From NCBI RefSeq assembly GCF_002407245.1, contig NZ_CP010681.1, positions 62,001 through 126,000 of the forward strand: a DNA stretch of 64,000 bases, given 5' to 3'. The DNA is from Phaeobacter piscinae. GTDB lineage: Bacteria > Pseudomonadota > Alphaproteobacteria > Rhodobacterales > Rhodobacteraceae. Made by a program: the position numbers and the translations under genes. Positions 36,871-46,277 of the stretch are shown here, one piece after another (within the stretch, counting starts at the first letter, position 1; each line of letters starts with the position of its first letter). The notes beneath the pieces were generated by a model. The model searched no databases. It saw only the letters and a program-made list of their open reading frames with translations, and was not told the DNA's origin.

Positions 36871-37941
36871 TCAGCTCTGCTGACCCCAATCCTTGTCCTG
36901 CATCTCCCGCAGACGCGAGGCGGTGCGTTCAAATTCAAACGTGCCTTCGCCTTCGACATAGAGCATTTCTGGCTCTGCCGCTGCGGAACAGATCAGGCGC
37001 ACCCCTGCCTCATACAGCGCATCAATCAGCGTCACGAACCGCTTGGCCTCGTTGAAGTTGTTGCGCGACAGGCGGGGGATGTCCTCCAGAACCAAAACTT
37101 TGACAACCTCCGCAATGGCCAGATAGTCGCCAGGCCCCAGCATCTTGCCGCACAGATCGTAGAACCCGGCTCGTGCCACCCCGTTGCGAAAGGCGGGCAG
37201 AGTGACCTCGCGCCCTTTGACCTCCAGCGTCAGGGGCATTGCCGGGCCTCCCGACAAATCTTCCCAGATCGCGCGGATCTTTGCGTTTGCCTCGGCATTT
37301 ACCGGCGAGAAATAGACCTGCGCCCCAGTGAGCCGATCCTGACGGTAGTCGACCGGACTGACCATCTCATGGACCTGCATCTGCTGCTTGATGAGATCAA
37401 TGAATGGCAGGAACAGCTGCCGGTTCAGCCCATTCTTGTAAAGGTCATCCGGCACCCGGTTTGAGGTGGTGATCACGGTGACACCGGCGGCAAACAGGGC
37501 CTCAAACAACCGCCCAACAATCATTGCGTCGGTGATATCGGTGATCTGCATCTCGTCAAAGGCCAAGAGCCGGACCGATCCGGCCACCTCTGCCGCGACC
37601 GGTGCGAGGGCATCCTCGACCCCCTGCTGGCGGGCCTCGTGCATTTTGCCGTGGATTTCCTGCATGAAGGCGTGGAAATGCACGCGGCGCGATGGAACAT
37701 CCTGGAGGCTGTCGACAAACAGATCCATCAGCATCGATTTGCCCCGCCCGACCCCGCCCCAGAGATACAGCCCCTTCACCGTCTCGTAGGTGGCCTTGCG
37801 AAACAGGCCCCGCTTGACAGGGGGGGCTTTGAGACCTTCGGCTATGCGGTCGAAATGGGGGAGCACAGCTTCCTGTGCCGGATCCGGTTTCAACAGGCCT
37901 GCGTCGATTTTCTGCTGATAGAGCGCGGTCAGATGGGTCAT
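36871..37941 (-). CDS. zapE: Cell division protein ZapE / AFG1-like ATPase
   Basis: 356 residues from ATG 37941, which gives the usual family opening (MTHLTALYQQKIDAG); the frame extends 40 codons upstream without family similarity. Walker A is GGVGRGKSMLMD, Walker B is LAFDEMQITD, and TTSNRVPDDLYKNGLNR is the AFG1 family signature. ZapE binds FtsZ and is needed for division under stress in E. coli; mitochondrial AFG1 acts in protein quality control. It stands alone, convergent with folC. Confidence 0.95.
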   Translation of the reverse strand: MTHLTALYQQKIDAGLLKPDPAQEAVLPHFDRIAEGLKAPPVKRGLFRKATYETVKGLYLWGGVGRGKSMLMDLFVDSLQDVPSRRVHFHAFMQEIHGKMHEARQQGVEDALAPVAAEVAGSVRLLAFDEMQITDITDAMIVGRLFEALFAAGVTVITTSNRVPDDLYKNGLNRQLFLPFIDLIKQQMQVHEMVSPVDYRQDRLTGAQVYFSPVNAEANAKIRAIWEDLSGGPAMPLTLEVKGREVTLPAFRNGVARAGFYDLCGKMLGPGDYLAIAEVVKVLVLEDIPRLSRNNFNEAKRFVTLIDALYEAGVRLICSAAAEPEMLYVEGEGTFEFERTASRLREMQDKDWGQQS

Positions 37942-38165
37942 GCCGCAAGGGATAGCGCGCAGGGATGCGGATGGGAAGAGATGTCCCGACAGGTCTCTAC
38001 GGGCTTGCTTGGCAAGCGCTGTGACCGGGGGGCGAGCCATTTGGAAAGCGGAGTGGCTCATACATCAATTATTCTTGCCCATTCTCGCAAAAATCCTGAT
38101 TTGACCGGATGTGGTTTTTCCGTACCGTCGTCTGGCCGGACATATCCCGGCGAAGGAGCCTCCTC

Positions 38166-39407
38166 ATGACCCGACCTGCCCCGCTGTTCACCCCCGTTCT
38201 GATCGTTGGCTGTGTCGTCATCATGGTCAGCTTTGCTGTGCGGGCCTCTTTTGGGGTATTTCAGATCCCCATTGCCGAGGAGTTCGGCTGGCTCCGGTCC
38301 GAATTCTCGCTGGCGATTGCCATTCAGAACCTGGCCTGGGGGATCGGCCAGCCGATTTTTGGCGCGATTGCCGAGAAAATCGGTGACCGGAAGGCGATCA
38401 TCATCGGAGCACTTATCTATGCTGCCGGATTGGTGTTCAGCGCCTGGGCCACCACACCGTTTGAGATGCAGGCCTATGAATGGCTGGTGGGGTTCGGCAT
38501 TGCGGGTACAGGGTTTGGTGTTGTGCTGGCCGTGGTTGGTCGTGCCAGCTCGGATGAGAACCGGTCGATGTCACTGGCCATTGTGACGGCGGCGGGGTCT
38601 GCCGGGCAGATCTTTGGCGCTCCAACCGCGGAGTGGCTGCTGACATTCCTCAGCTGGCAGAGCGTATTTCTGGTGTTCGCGGGCGTAGTTCTGGCGCTGA
38701 TTGCAACATTGCCGCTGATGCGGGCACCTGAGGCGGCCTCTAAGGCTGAGCTGGAAGAGAGCATGGGGGCGATCCTGAAGAAGGCGTTCAAGGATCCTTC
38801 TTACACGCTGATTTTCCTTGGCTTCTTCAGCTGCGGCTATCAGCTGGCATTTGTCACCGCGCATTTCCCAGCCTTCGTGACAGAGATGTGCGGACCGATC
38901 CTGCCGGGCGGTGCGCTGTATTCCATCGGGATCACCTCCACCTCGGCGCTTGGGGCGGTGGCGATTTCGCTGATAGGGGCGGCAAATGTGGGCGGGACAT
39001 TGCTGGCGGGCTGGCTTGGCAACCGGTACTCCAAGAAATACCTGCTGGCGGCAATCTATACCGGCCGTACGATTGCGGCGGCGGCCTTCATCCTTGTGCC
39101 GATCACGCCGGTCACTGTGATCGTGTTTTCCATCGTTATGGGGTCCCTGTGGCTGGCCACGGTGCCGCTGACCTCCGGTCTGGTCGCGCATCTTTACGGG
39201 CTGCGCTATATGGGCACGCTTTATGGGATTGTGTTCTTCAGCCACCAGCTGGGCAGTTTCCTTGGCGTCTGGCTGGGGGGACGGATGTATGACATCTATG
39301 GTGACTACACGCTGGTCTGGTGGATCGGCGTTGGGATCGGAGCTTTCAGCGCCATTGTCCACCTGCCGATCCGTGAGCATCCGCGCACTGTGCTGGCCGC
39401 CGCCTGA
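38166..39407 (+). CDS. Major facilitator superfamily transporter
   Basis: 413 residues from ATG 38166 with AAGGAG at 38153-38158. About twelve membrane helices. The loop 2-3 motif of MFS is present as GAIAEKIGDRKAIIIG, and the related loop 8-9 segment as GWLGNRYSKKYLLA. Overall pattern resembles monocarboxylate/oxalate-formate-type MFS. The substrate cannot be read from the sequence. It converges with the OCD-family gene 18 bp downstream. Confidence 0.88.
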   Translation: MTRPAPLFTPVLIVGCVVIMVSFAVRASFGVFQIPIAEEFGWLRSEFSLAIAIQNLAWGIGQPIFGAIAEKIGDRKAIIIGALIYAAGLVFSAWATTPFEMQAYEWLVGFGIAGTGFGVVLAVVGRASSDENRSMSLAIVTAAGSAGQIFGAPTAEWLLTFLSWQSVFLVFAGVVLALIATLPLMRAPEAASKAELEESMGAILKKAFKDPSYTLIFLGFFSCGYQLAFVTAHFPAFVTEMCGPILPGGALYSIGITSTSALGAVAISLIGAANVGGTLLAGWLGNRYSKKYLLAAIYTGRTIAAAAFILVPITPVTVIVFSIVMGSLWLATVPLTSGLVAHLYGLRYMGTLYGIVFFSHQLGSFLGVWLGGRMYDIYGDYTLVWWIGVGIGAFSAIVHLPIREHPRTVLAAA

Positions 39408-39420
39408 CGGTGGTGCGGCG

Positions 39421-39437
39421 GGGGGCTATGTTCCCCC
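39421..39437. terminator. Hairpin at convergent MFS/OCD ends
   Basis: GGGGG (39421-39425) and CCCCC (39433-39437) flank a seven-base loop that includes the stop codon of the minus-strand gene. It may help end both transcripts. The stem is short. Confidence 0.35.
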
Positions 39438-40346
39438 TTGCCAGCGGTCCAGAATGTGTCGGCTGGTCATCAGGTCCATATGGGCGCCGCCCCCGTTTTT
39501 GAACAGGGTGATCTTGGCAGGATCGAAGCGGGGGAAGGCTGTCAGATCGTAGAAATCTGCCCGCACGTCATCGCGGCTGATCACTCCCTGTGCGAGAGGG
39601 ATCTTGAATTCACCGATGTGATCTAAGGTGGTGTCAAAGCTGTCGCAATAGATGTCCGCGCGTTGCAACGCCTCATCATCGGCTTCGCGCATATCTGGAC
39701 GGTAGGCGCCGATCAGGTTCAGGTGCTGACCAGGTCGCAACCACGCGCCCTTGATGACAGGGCTGGAGGACATGGTGCAGGTCACGACGATATCAGCCGC
39801 CCGCACGGCAGCTTCCAGATCGGTTGCAACTTTGGCGTTTGGATAACGGTCGGCCAGCGCTTCGGCTTTCTCAGCGGTGCGGTTCCAGATGCGGAGCTGT
39901 GCCTTGGGGTAGGCGGTGCCAAAGGCCTCGATCAGCGATGCGCCAACGGTCCCGGCCCCAACAATCAGGATCTCTCGGCTGTCAGGGTTGGCCAATCGCA
40001 GAGCGCCTAAAAGACTGTCCCCTGCGGTTTTCCATTTGGTCACCAGATGGAAATCGACCAAAGCCTCCAGCATGCCGGACTGATCCGCATATAGACAGAC
40101 AGCGCCGTTGACCATTGGCTGGCCCTGATCCGGGTTGCCGGGAAAAATTGTGGCACTTTTGACCGCCAGACCCAGACCATCGATCCAGGCCGCGCGATTG
40201 AGCAGCGTGTCGTTGCCCCGGTAGAGGAAACTGTCGGTGACCTCGGCCTTCTGCAACTGGTGACCGGCGGCAAGCGCGTCGCAGAATGATAGCCAGTCAA
40301 GATTGGCTTCCCCCTGATCAAAGGGGATCTGCAGGATCGTGGTCAT
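39426..40346 (-). CDS. Ornithine cyclodeaminase / mu-crystallin family protein
   Basis: 306 residues. ATG 40346 overlaps the HAD gene stop by 4 bp (ATGA), which fixes the start. The NAD-binding fold is visible at EILIVGAGTVGASLIEAF (about 125-145), followed by RIWNRTAEKAEALA and DIVVTCTMSSSPV. The family includes ornithine cyclodeaminase and cyclic-imine or ketimine reductases, and the exact substrate is not readable. It is the last gene of an EamA-HAD-OCD operon, which suggests amino acid-derived metabolite handling. Confidence 0.88.
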   Translation of the reverse strand: MTTILQIPFDQGEANLDWLSFCDALAAGHQLQKAEVTDSFLYRGNDTLLNRAAWIDGLGLAVKSATIFPGNPDQGQPMVNGAVCLYADQSGMLEALVDFHLVTKWKTAGDSLLGALRLANPDSREILIVGAGTVGASLIEAFGTAYPKAQLRIWNRTAEKAEALADRYPNAKVATDLEAAVRAADIVVTCTMSSSPVIKGAWLRPGQHLNLIGAYRPDMREADDEALQRADIYCDSFDTTLDHIGEFKIPLAQGVISRDDVRADFYDLTAFPRFDPAKITLFKNGGGAHMDLMTSRHILDRWQGGT

Positions 40347-40963
40347 CGGGCGCCCTCCGCTGTTAGCAAGCCCTCGGAGATCAGTCGATCGGCCCAACCC
40401 TGAGGGTGGGTAAAGAGATGGGTCTGCCAGCCACGTGCGGCGGCGGCTTCGATGTTTTCGGGGCGGTCATCCGTGAAGAGCAGCCGTTCTGGTGCCACGC
40501 CCGTGTCGCGCTCCAGATGGGCGTAAATCTCCGCTTCCGGTTTCAGGGTCTGCAGATGGCCAGACACAAAGGCCTGATCGAATTCGTTGAAGAACGGGTA
40601 GGTGGTCTTGGCCAGATCGAAGGTGCCGACGCCAAAATTGGTCAGCGCAAACACTGGCACGCCGCGCTCCCGCAGCGCGCGCATCAGGCGGACGGAGTGT
40701 GGGATTTCAGGGCTGGCCATCTGGAGCCAGCTGTCGTGCCAATGGCGAATTTCCTCAGCCCATTCGGGGTGCTGATCGGCAAGCGCGTAAACCGCGTCTT
40801 TGAAGTCATCCCCCCGGTCTATGCCAAGGTTCATGCCATGCAGATCGACCTCGCGAAACAGGGCTTCGCGCCGGGTCTTGCCGATCTTGGCATCATAAAA
40901 GCGCTCGGGCTCCCATTCGATCAGCACGCGGCCGATATCAAAAACGACGGCTTGGATGGTCAT
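40343..40963 (-). CDS. HAD family hydrolase (HAD-IA, YihX-like)
   Basis: 206 residues from ATG 40963 with GGAGA upstream. HAD motif I is VVFDIGRVL with the nucleophilic Asp, motif II is ALTNFG, motif III the conserved Lys region (TLKPEAEIY), and motif IV LFTDDRPENIEAA. An alpha-helical cap lies between motifs I and II. It most resembles alpha-D-glucose-1-phosphatase/haloacid dehalogenase-like phosphatases. It is 11 bp downstream of the EamA gene and coupled to the OCD gene. Confidence 0.92.
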   Translation of the reverse strand: MTIQAVVFDIGRVLIEWEPERFYDAKIGKTRREALFREVDLHGMNLGIDRGDDFKDAVYALADQHPEWAEEIRHWHDSWLQMASPEIPHSVRLMRALRERGVPVFALTNFGVGTFDLAKTTYPFFNEFDQAFVSGHLQTLKPEAEIYAHLERDTGVAPERLLFTDDRPENIEAAAARGWQTHLFTHPQGWADRLISEGLLTAEGAR

Positions 40964-40974
40964 CTTCAGCTCTC

Positions 40975-41940
40975 CTATCCGGTCGAACGCGGTCGCGGGC
41001 GTGGCACCGGGCGACTGCGGCGGGTTTCGCGCCAGACTGAAACAAGCCCGGCGCCAATGATCAAGGTGGATCCGATCCAAACAGGCCCGTCAGGCCATTC
41101 ATCAAACACCAGAACCCCCCAGATTACAGCCATCGGCATGGCGATATATTCGAATGGGGCGACCAGACCGGCCTCGCATTGGCGGTAGGCCTGGCTGACA
41201 AGGTAGCCCCCGATGGAGCCCGCCAGCCCGACGATGAGGAACAGGATCCAGTCTTGTGGCTCGGGCCAGACCCAGGCTCGCAGAATGAACTGTACCCCGG
41301 CGTTGTCAGAACTGGCAAAGCGCCCATCGCCGGTTGTCAGCCCCACGAGGGTGCTCACCAGCAAGAAGCCCAGCGTGGGATAAAAGGAGAGCGTTGCCGC
41401 CTTGTCCGCGCCGCCCGCACGTCGGGTCAGGACATGCAGCGTGGCGTAGCCGCAGGCCCCCAGAAACGGCAGGATCGCAGCCGGTTGAAAGGTGCCGGGA
41501 CCGGGGCGCATGATGATCAGGATCCCGGCAAAACCAATCGCAACTGCCGTCCAGCGCCAGGGGCCGACCCGTTCCTTCAGGAAGAGAACTGACAGGCTGG
41601 TCACCACCAGTGGCGTGGCAAAGGCGATGGCCACCGCCTCAGCCATTGGCATGATTGCAAGACCGGTGAAGAAACAGAGGTTGGCAAACAGCACAGCAAG
41701 GCTGCGCAGCAAATGCAGGCGAGGTTGACGCGTCCGCAGGATACCGTAGCCGCCTTCGAGCGGGATAATCAGCACCAGCAACACAACCATTGCCACCACG
41801 GAGCGCAGCATCACCACCTGATAGAGCGGATAGTCCCCGGACAGGAATTTGAAGATCACATCAATGATGGAGAAGCAGACCGCGGCGCCAATAGCGGCAA
41901 AGACGCCAAGAACCGAGAGGCTGGCCTGTTGCTGCGTCAC
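40975..41940 (-). CDS. DMT superfamily (EamA) transporter
   Basis: 321 residues starting at GTG 41940. Ten hydrophobic segments arranged as two EamA repeats (about 12-145 and 160-295), with a basic C-terminal tail (RETRRSRPVPRPRPR). EamA proteins usually export amino acids, nucleosides or other metabolites. It leads the operon with the HAD phosphatase and the OCD-family enzyme, so its cargo may be a product of those. The start has no strong Shine-Dalgarno. Confidence 0.9.
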   Translation of the reverse strand: MTQQQASLSVLGVFAAIGAAVCFSIIDVIFKFLSGDYPLYQVVMLRSVVAMVVLLVLIIPLEGGYGILRTRQPRLHLLRSLAVLFANLCFFTGLAIMPMAEAVAIAFATPLVVTSLSVLFLKERVGPWRWTAVAIGFAGILIIMRPGPGTFQPAAILPFLGACGYATLHVLTRRAGGADKAATLSFYPTLGFLLVSTLVGLTTGDGRFASSDNAGVQFILRAWVWPEPQDWILFLIVGLAGSIGGYLVSQAYRQCEAGLVAPFEYIAMPMAVIWGVLVFDEWPDGPVWIGSTLIIGAGLVSVWRETRRSRPVPRPRPRSTG

Positions 41941-42020
41941 GTCTGCCCCCTCTGGTCGTCTGCCCTGCGATCAGTGGCGCAAAGAGAGGCCAGAGGCAAG
42001 GGCTGCGCAACCGGCGTGGG

Positions 42021-42473
42021 TCAGTTGGCGGCTGCGGCGCGGATTTCGCGCTCCAGCGCATCCAGAAATCGGGAGCGATCCGCCTTGGTAAACCCCTTGC
42101 CGCTGCCGCCCGCACCCAGTGGATTGGCGGCGCGGAGGTCTGCCATCAGATCGCGCATCGCCAGTTGCTGGCCGATGTTGGCCTCCGTGAACCGCTCGCC
42201 ATTATGGCGCAGCACACGTGCGCCAGCCTCGATACATTTGGCGGCCAGCGGGATGTCTCCGGTAACCACCACATCGCCCGCGCCACAGCGTTCCGCGATC
42301 CACATGTCTGCCACATCGGCGCCTTCTGATACGATCACCGTTTCCACCAGCGGGTTCTGCGACGGGCGCAGCCCGCCATTGGAAACCACGTACATGGTGA
42401 CCTTATGGCGGGTTGCCACGCGCTCGGCCTCGGCTTTGACCGGACAGGCATCGGCGTCGATATAGAGCGCCAT
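42021..42473 (-). CDS. UPF0178 / DUF188 protein (YaiI)
   Basis: 150 residues with the family hallmarks: [10 protein letters not shown] at the start, [21 protein letters not shown] and the terminal [19 protein letters not shown]. It has a PIN-like fold with an acidic site, so an RNase-like activity is suspected for the family but not shown. Its start overlaps the sthA stop by one base (TAATG), so it is translated with that gene. Confidence 0.95.
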   Translation of the reverse strand: MALYIDADACPVKAEAERVATRHKVTMYVVSNGGLRPSQNPLVETVIVSEGADVADMWIAERCGAGDVVVTGDIPLAAKCIEAGARVLRHNGERFTEANIGQQLAMRDLMADLRAANPLGAGGSGKGFTKADRSRFLDALEREIRAAAAN

Positions 42474-43966
42474 TACTCCGCAGCCTTGGTCGACTTCGCC
42501 TTGGCTGTCGATTTACCCTTGGCGGCGGGCTTGGATGTCTCCGCGTCTGATTTCTTCACCTTGAATTCATCAGGGATGGGCATCCGGTTGAAGGCATCAA
42601 GGCCGGCGATCTTGTATGCCTCCGCCAGGGTTGGATAGTTGAAGGTGTTCTGAACGAAATAGTCCACCGTGCCCTTGAGGTTCAGAACCGCCTGCGCAAT
42701 GTGGATCAGCTCAGTCGCGCCTTCGCCGACGATCTGGACGCCCAAAACCCGGCGGGTTTTGAGGGAGAACAGCATTTTCAGCATGCCGTGCTCAAGCCCC
42801 ATGATGTGCCCGCGTGAGGTTTCGCGGAAGCGGGCGATGCCGATTTCATAGGGGATGCCCCGTTCCTGCAATTCCTCCTCCGACATGCCGCAGGTGGACA
42901 TTTCGGGCACCGAATAGATCCCGTAGGGGAACCAGGGGCTTTCCGGCAGGGTTGGGGTCTCCAGCGCATGACAGGCCGCGACCCGGCCCTGTTGCAGCGA
43001 GGTCGAGGCCAGCGAGGGGTGGCCGATCACGTCACCGGTGGCATAGATATGCGGCACGGCGGTTTGGTAGGATTTGCGGTCCACGCTGAGGCGACCGCGA
43101 TGATCCGTCTCCAGCCCGACGGCTTCAAGGTTCAGCGCCTCGGTATTGCCCATGCGGCCCGCCGCAAACAGCAGCATGTCGCCGCGCACATGGCGCCCGT
43201 TCTCTAGGCTGACCTCGATATGGCTGCCCTCATCCTCAATCTTGGTGATGGCCGAGCCAAGCCGCAGATCGACACCGTTTTCGCGGATCTGATGGGTGAA
43301 ATCCTGAATCAGCGTGCTGTCGATGAAGTCAAGGAAGGTGTCGCGCGGCTCAATCAAGGTCACGCGCACATCAAGGGCGGAGAACATGGTGGCATATTCA
43401 ACGCCGATTACGCCCGCACCAACAACGACCAGCGAGCGGGGGATTTCCTCCATCTCAAGGAATTCATCGCCATCGACCACGGTTTTTCCGTTGAAGGGCA
43501 CGTAGTCCGGGCGATAGGTCCGCGTGCCGGTGGCGATCAGGAATTTCTCGCCAGTCACACGGGTGGTATCACCTGCCTCGGTTGCAACTTCAACCTCGTT
43601 CGGGCCGACAAAACGGGCCAGGCCGGGCAGAACCTCAACATGGTTGCGGTTGAACTGGTGTTCCAGTACGTCGACCTCATGATCGAGCGTCATATGCAGG
43701 CGGGCCTTCAGATCCTCGGCCTGAATCTGATCTTTGACCCGGTAGGCACGTCCGTAGAAACTGCGCTCGCGCCAGCCGGAGAGGTTCAGTACGGTTTCAC
43801 GCAGGGTTTTGGACGGGACGGTGCCGGTGTGGACCGAGACACCGCCGAGCCGATCCTTGCGGTCGATCACCAACACGCGGCGGTGCAGCTTCCCGGCCTG
43901 AATGGCTGCGGTCCGGCCAGAGGGGCCAGAGCCGATAATGATGAGATCATAGTTGTAGTCTGTCAT
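42473..43966 (-). CDS. sthA: Soluble pyridine nucleotide transhydrogenase (Si-specific)
   Basis: 497 residues of the flavoprotein disulfide reductase superfamily. FAD binding is at [19 protein letters not shown], followed by [12 protein letters not shown] in place of the redox-active C-x4-C, which is diagnostic of SthA. NAD(P) binding is at [12 protein letters not shown], and the C-terminal dimerisation domain is intact. A Lys/Ala-rich tail (about 470-497) is unusual. It equilibrates NADPH and NAD+. It lies 3 bp after fghA, so formaldehyde oxidation and NAD(P)H balancing are cotranscribed. Confidence 0.95.
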   Translation of the reverse strand: MTDYNYDLIIIGSGPSGRTAAIQAGKLHRRVLVIDRKDRLGGVSVHTGTVPSKTLRETVLNLSGWRERSFYGRAYRVKDQIQAEDLKARLHMTLDHEVDVLEHQFNRNHVEVLPGLARFVGPNEVEVATEAGDTTRVTGEKFLIATGTRTYRPDYVPFNGKTVVDGDEFLEMEEIPRSLVVVGAGVIGVEYATMFSALDVRVTLIEPRDTFLDFIDSTLIQDFTHQIRENGVDLRLGSAITKIEDEGSHIEVSLENGRHVRGDMLLFAAGRMGNTEALNLEAVGLETDHRGRLSVDRKSYQTAVPHIYATGDVIGHPSLASTSLQQGRVAACHALETPTLPESPWFPYGIYSVPEMSTCGMSEEELQERGIPYEIGIARFRETSRGHIMGLEHGMLKMLFSLKTRRVLGVQIVGEGATELIHIAQAVLNLKGTVDYFVQNTFNYPTLAEAYKIAGLDAFNRMPIPDEFKVKKSDAETSKPAAKGKSTAKAKSTKAAE

Positions 43967-43969
43967 GGT

Positions 43970-44803
43970 TCAGCCCCGGTAGAGCGCTTCGGCATGGAAG
44001 GAGACATGATCCTCCATGAAGGTGGAGACAAAGAAATAGCTGTGGTCATAGCCGGGCTGCATCCGCAAAACCGCCTGCTGGCGGCGCGCCGCGGCTGCCT
44101 GCGCCAGTGCCTCGGGCTGCAGCAGATCGAGAAACTGGTCTGATGTTCCGGTGTCGATCAGCATAGGCCCGTCAAAGCCGCTATCCTGCATCATCAAGGT
44201 GGCATCGTGACGAGCCCAGGCCGCCTCGTCCGCGCCAAGGTATGCAGACAGCTGTTTGCGACCCCAGTCACTGGCGGAGGGGTTGCAGATTGGTGCGAAG
44301 GCCGACACCGACCGGAACCGGCCCGGCAGGTTCATCGCCATGGTCAGCGCGCCATGTCCGCCCATGGAATGACCGGTGATCGACTGGCGGTCCATATCCA
44401 GCGCAAACTGTTCGCCGAGCAGAGCGGGCAGTTCTTCGGTGATATAGTCCCACATCTGGAAATGCGGAGCCCAGGGGGCCTGTGTGGCATTCACGTAGAA
44501 ACCAGCGCCCTGACCCAGATCGTAGGCCTCATCATCGGCGACCCCTTCGCCACGGGGGGAGGTATCGGGGAAAACCATGGCGATGCCCTGTTCGGCGCAC
44601 CAGGCTTGCGCCCCGGCCTTGGTCATCGCGTTTTCATGGGTGCAGGTCAGCCCGGAGAGATACCACAGCAGCGGAACCGGGCCGTCGGCGACTTCCTCCG
44701 GCAGGAACAGCCCAAAGGTCATGTCGCAATTGGTGCTGCTGCTGGCATGGCGATAGACGCCTTGCACGCCTCCGAAGGCGGCATTTTCCGAGACGGTTTC
44801 CAT
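43970..44803 (-). CDS. fghA: S-formylglutathione hydrolase
   Basis: 277 residues from ATG 44803 with AAAGGAG upstream. Esterase D family with the full triad: Ser in GHSMGGHGA, Asp in LIDTGTSDQFL, His in GYDHSYFF. The sequence LTCTHENAMTKAGAQ near residue 53 is a family hallmark. It hydrolyses S-formylglutathione to formate and glutathione in formaldehyde detoxification. The partner alcohol dehydrogenase gene is not in the window. It is first in an fghA-sthA-UPF0178 operon. Confidence 0.97.
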   Translation of the reverse strand: METVSENAAFGGVQGVYRHASSSTNCDMTFGLFLPEEVADGPVPLLWYLSGLTCTHENAMTKAGAQAWCAEQGIAMVFPDTSPRGEGVADDEAYDLGQGAGFYVNATQAPWAPHFQMWDYITEELPALLGEQFALDMDRQSITGHSMGGHGALTMAMNLPGRFRSVSAFAPICNPSASDWGRKQLSAYLGADEAAWARHDATLMMQDSGFDGPMLIDTGTSDQFLDLLQPEALAQAAAARRQQAVLRMQPGYDHSYFFVSTFMEDHVSFHAEALYRG

Positions 44804-44980
44804 GGGGCGACTCCTTTGTTCCTTGTTGGTCTATCGCTACCTGTGGTCAGCCATAGCGTCCAGTGACTGCGCGTCTGCGGCTCTTGTTTTTGCGACATAT
44901 GATTGCAAAAACCTGAAGACTGCGGTCTCTGGCGGTCTGAAGTGCTGGCCTGATCCGCCCATCAGGGCGCTTGGCACGTG

Positions 44981-45919
44981 TTAGGGCAGCGTCAGGACTG
45001 AAACCCAGGCGATCACCATCGGCAATGTCAGGATGGAGAGGGTCGTTGAGAGCAGAATTGCGGCGGAGGCCCGATGCGGTGCGACGCCATAGTGCTGGGC
45101 CAGCATGTAGACATTGCCAGCAACCGGTAGCGCAGAGGCGGCAATTGCAACCGCCGCGGCATAAGGATCGACCGGGATAAGCAGCAGTAGACAGAGGGCC
45201 ACAGCGGCCGGATGCAACACCAGTTTGGCAAAGCTGAGCCAGCTGGCGATCTGGACCCGTTCTGCGGATTTCGACGCCAGAGAGGCCCCAATGGCAAAGA
45301 GCGCGCCCGGCGTCGCCGCATCGCCAAGCAGCGCCAGAAACGCATTGGCAGGCGTCGGAATCGGCAGGGCCAGAGCCGACCATATCAGCCCGGCGCAAAT
45401 GGACAGGATCATCGGGTTCTGCAGCAGCCCCCGTCCAACCAGCCGAAGCGTATCACCGCCGAACCCGCTGCCACGCCCGACGTTTATCAGGACCACGATC
45501 AGGGAGGAAAACACCACCAGATCGACGCTGAGGATCAGCATCATTGGTCCTACTGAGGCAGGACCGAACAGCAGAACCATCATCGGCAAGCCAAGAAAAC
45601 CAACATTGCCGATGGCTGCACATTGCGCCTCAACCGCGGCGGTCTGCATATCGAGACGCCGCAGAAGCGCTACCAGCGTGGTCAGGACATAGACCGCCAT
45701 CGTGCCCAGCAGGTAACCGAGGATCAGCCGTGGGTCGAAGATTTCGGAGAAGGACAGATTGGCGGCAAACCGAAAAATCATCGCCGACAATGGAAAGTAG
45801 AAGACAAATTTAGTCAGGCTCGCAGTCGCCTCCTCGGAGAAGAAACGGCTGCGCCCGGCCCAGTATCCAAGGCCAATAATTGCAAAAAACGGAAGTGTTC
45901 TCAGAAATATATCGAGCAT
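44981..45919 (-). CDS. AEC family transporter (auxin efflux carrier-like)
   Basis: 312 residues with about ten membrane helices split by a short central loop, the pattern of the AEC family. Family-like segments include GYWAGR near the start, NVGFLGLPMMVLL (about 107) and the C-terminal LPVAGNVYMLAQHYG. Members carry malate, malonate or related acids; the substrate is not readable here. It is divergent from the TetR-family gene, which is therefore a plausible regulator. Confidence 0.9.
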   Translation of the reverse strand: MLDIFLRTLPFFAIIGLGYWAGRSRFFSEEATASLTKFVFYFPLSAMIFRFAANLSFSEIFDPRLILGYLLGTMAVYVLTTLVALLRRLDMQTAAVEAQCAAIGNVGFLGLPMMVLLFGPASVGPMMLILSVDLVVFSSLIVVLINVGRGSGFGGDTLRLVGRGLLQNPMILSICAGLIWSALALPIPTPANAFLALLGDAATPGALFAIGASLASKSAERVQIASWLSFAKLVLHPAAVALCLLLLIPVDPYAAAVAIAASALPVAGNVYMLAQHYGVAPHRASAAILLSTTLSILTLPMVIAWVSVLTLP

Positions 45920-46034
45920 CGCCGCAATTGGTAACCTGAATTGACCAACGCGGAAAGAGGGTTCTGTCTCCGTCGGGAACGAGTATTTGGTCCCGTATCG
46001 AACCCGGCACTTGGGTTTCCACGGACTGCCCTAT

Positions 46035-46058
46035 CCATCGGCACTGCAATGCCGATGG
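46035..46058. promoter_or_regulatory. 24-bp dyad between AEC and TetR genes
   Basis: CCATCGGCA and TGCCGATGG are perfect 9-bp arms around CTGCAA. It is about 115 bp upstream of the AEC start and could be an operator for that gene or an RNA hairpin. No T-run follows on either strand. Confidence 0.4.
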
Positions 46059-46233
46059 GTCTGGCGCGCAGCCGTGCTGGTGGCAGAGCTGTTGCCTGTG
46101 TCGCAACGTTCTGAGAGCAGGTTTATTTCCCTTGCGTGCGCGGCGCGCTAACTCACAGGGTGTCAAGGTGTTACAAATGGGCGTGAGGCAATGCTTGACC
46201 TCATTTGCGAATGTGTAGATTGGACCCGAGATC

Positions 46234-46252
46234 TGCGACATATCCGGTCGCA
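46234..46252. promoter_or_regulatory. Candidate TetR autoregulatory operator
   Basis: TGCGAC-(7)-GTCGCA is a perfect 6-bp-arm dyad of 19 bp. It begins about 12 bp after the suggested -10 element and ends 25 bp before the regulator start, a usual place for TetR self-repression. Confidence 0.45.
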
Positions 46253-46277
46253 CCCGACGCCACAGCAGAGAGTATGG

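Larger units (their letters stand above)
45920..46277. other. Divergent regulatory region, AEC transporter / TetR gene
   Basis: 358 bp without a gene. It holds a 24-bp dyad (CCATCGGCA 46035-46043, six-base loop, TGCCGATGG 46050-46058), a possible TetR promoter with TTGACC 46195-46200 and TAGATT 46216-46221 (15-bp spacing, shorter than ideal), and a second dyad described separately. Confidence 0.55.
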
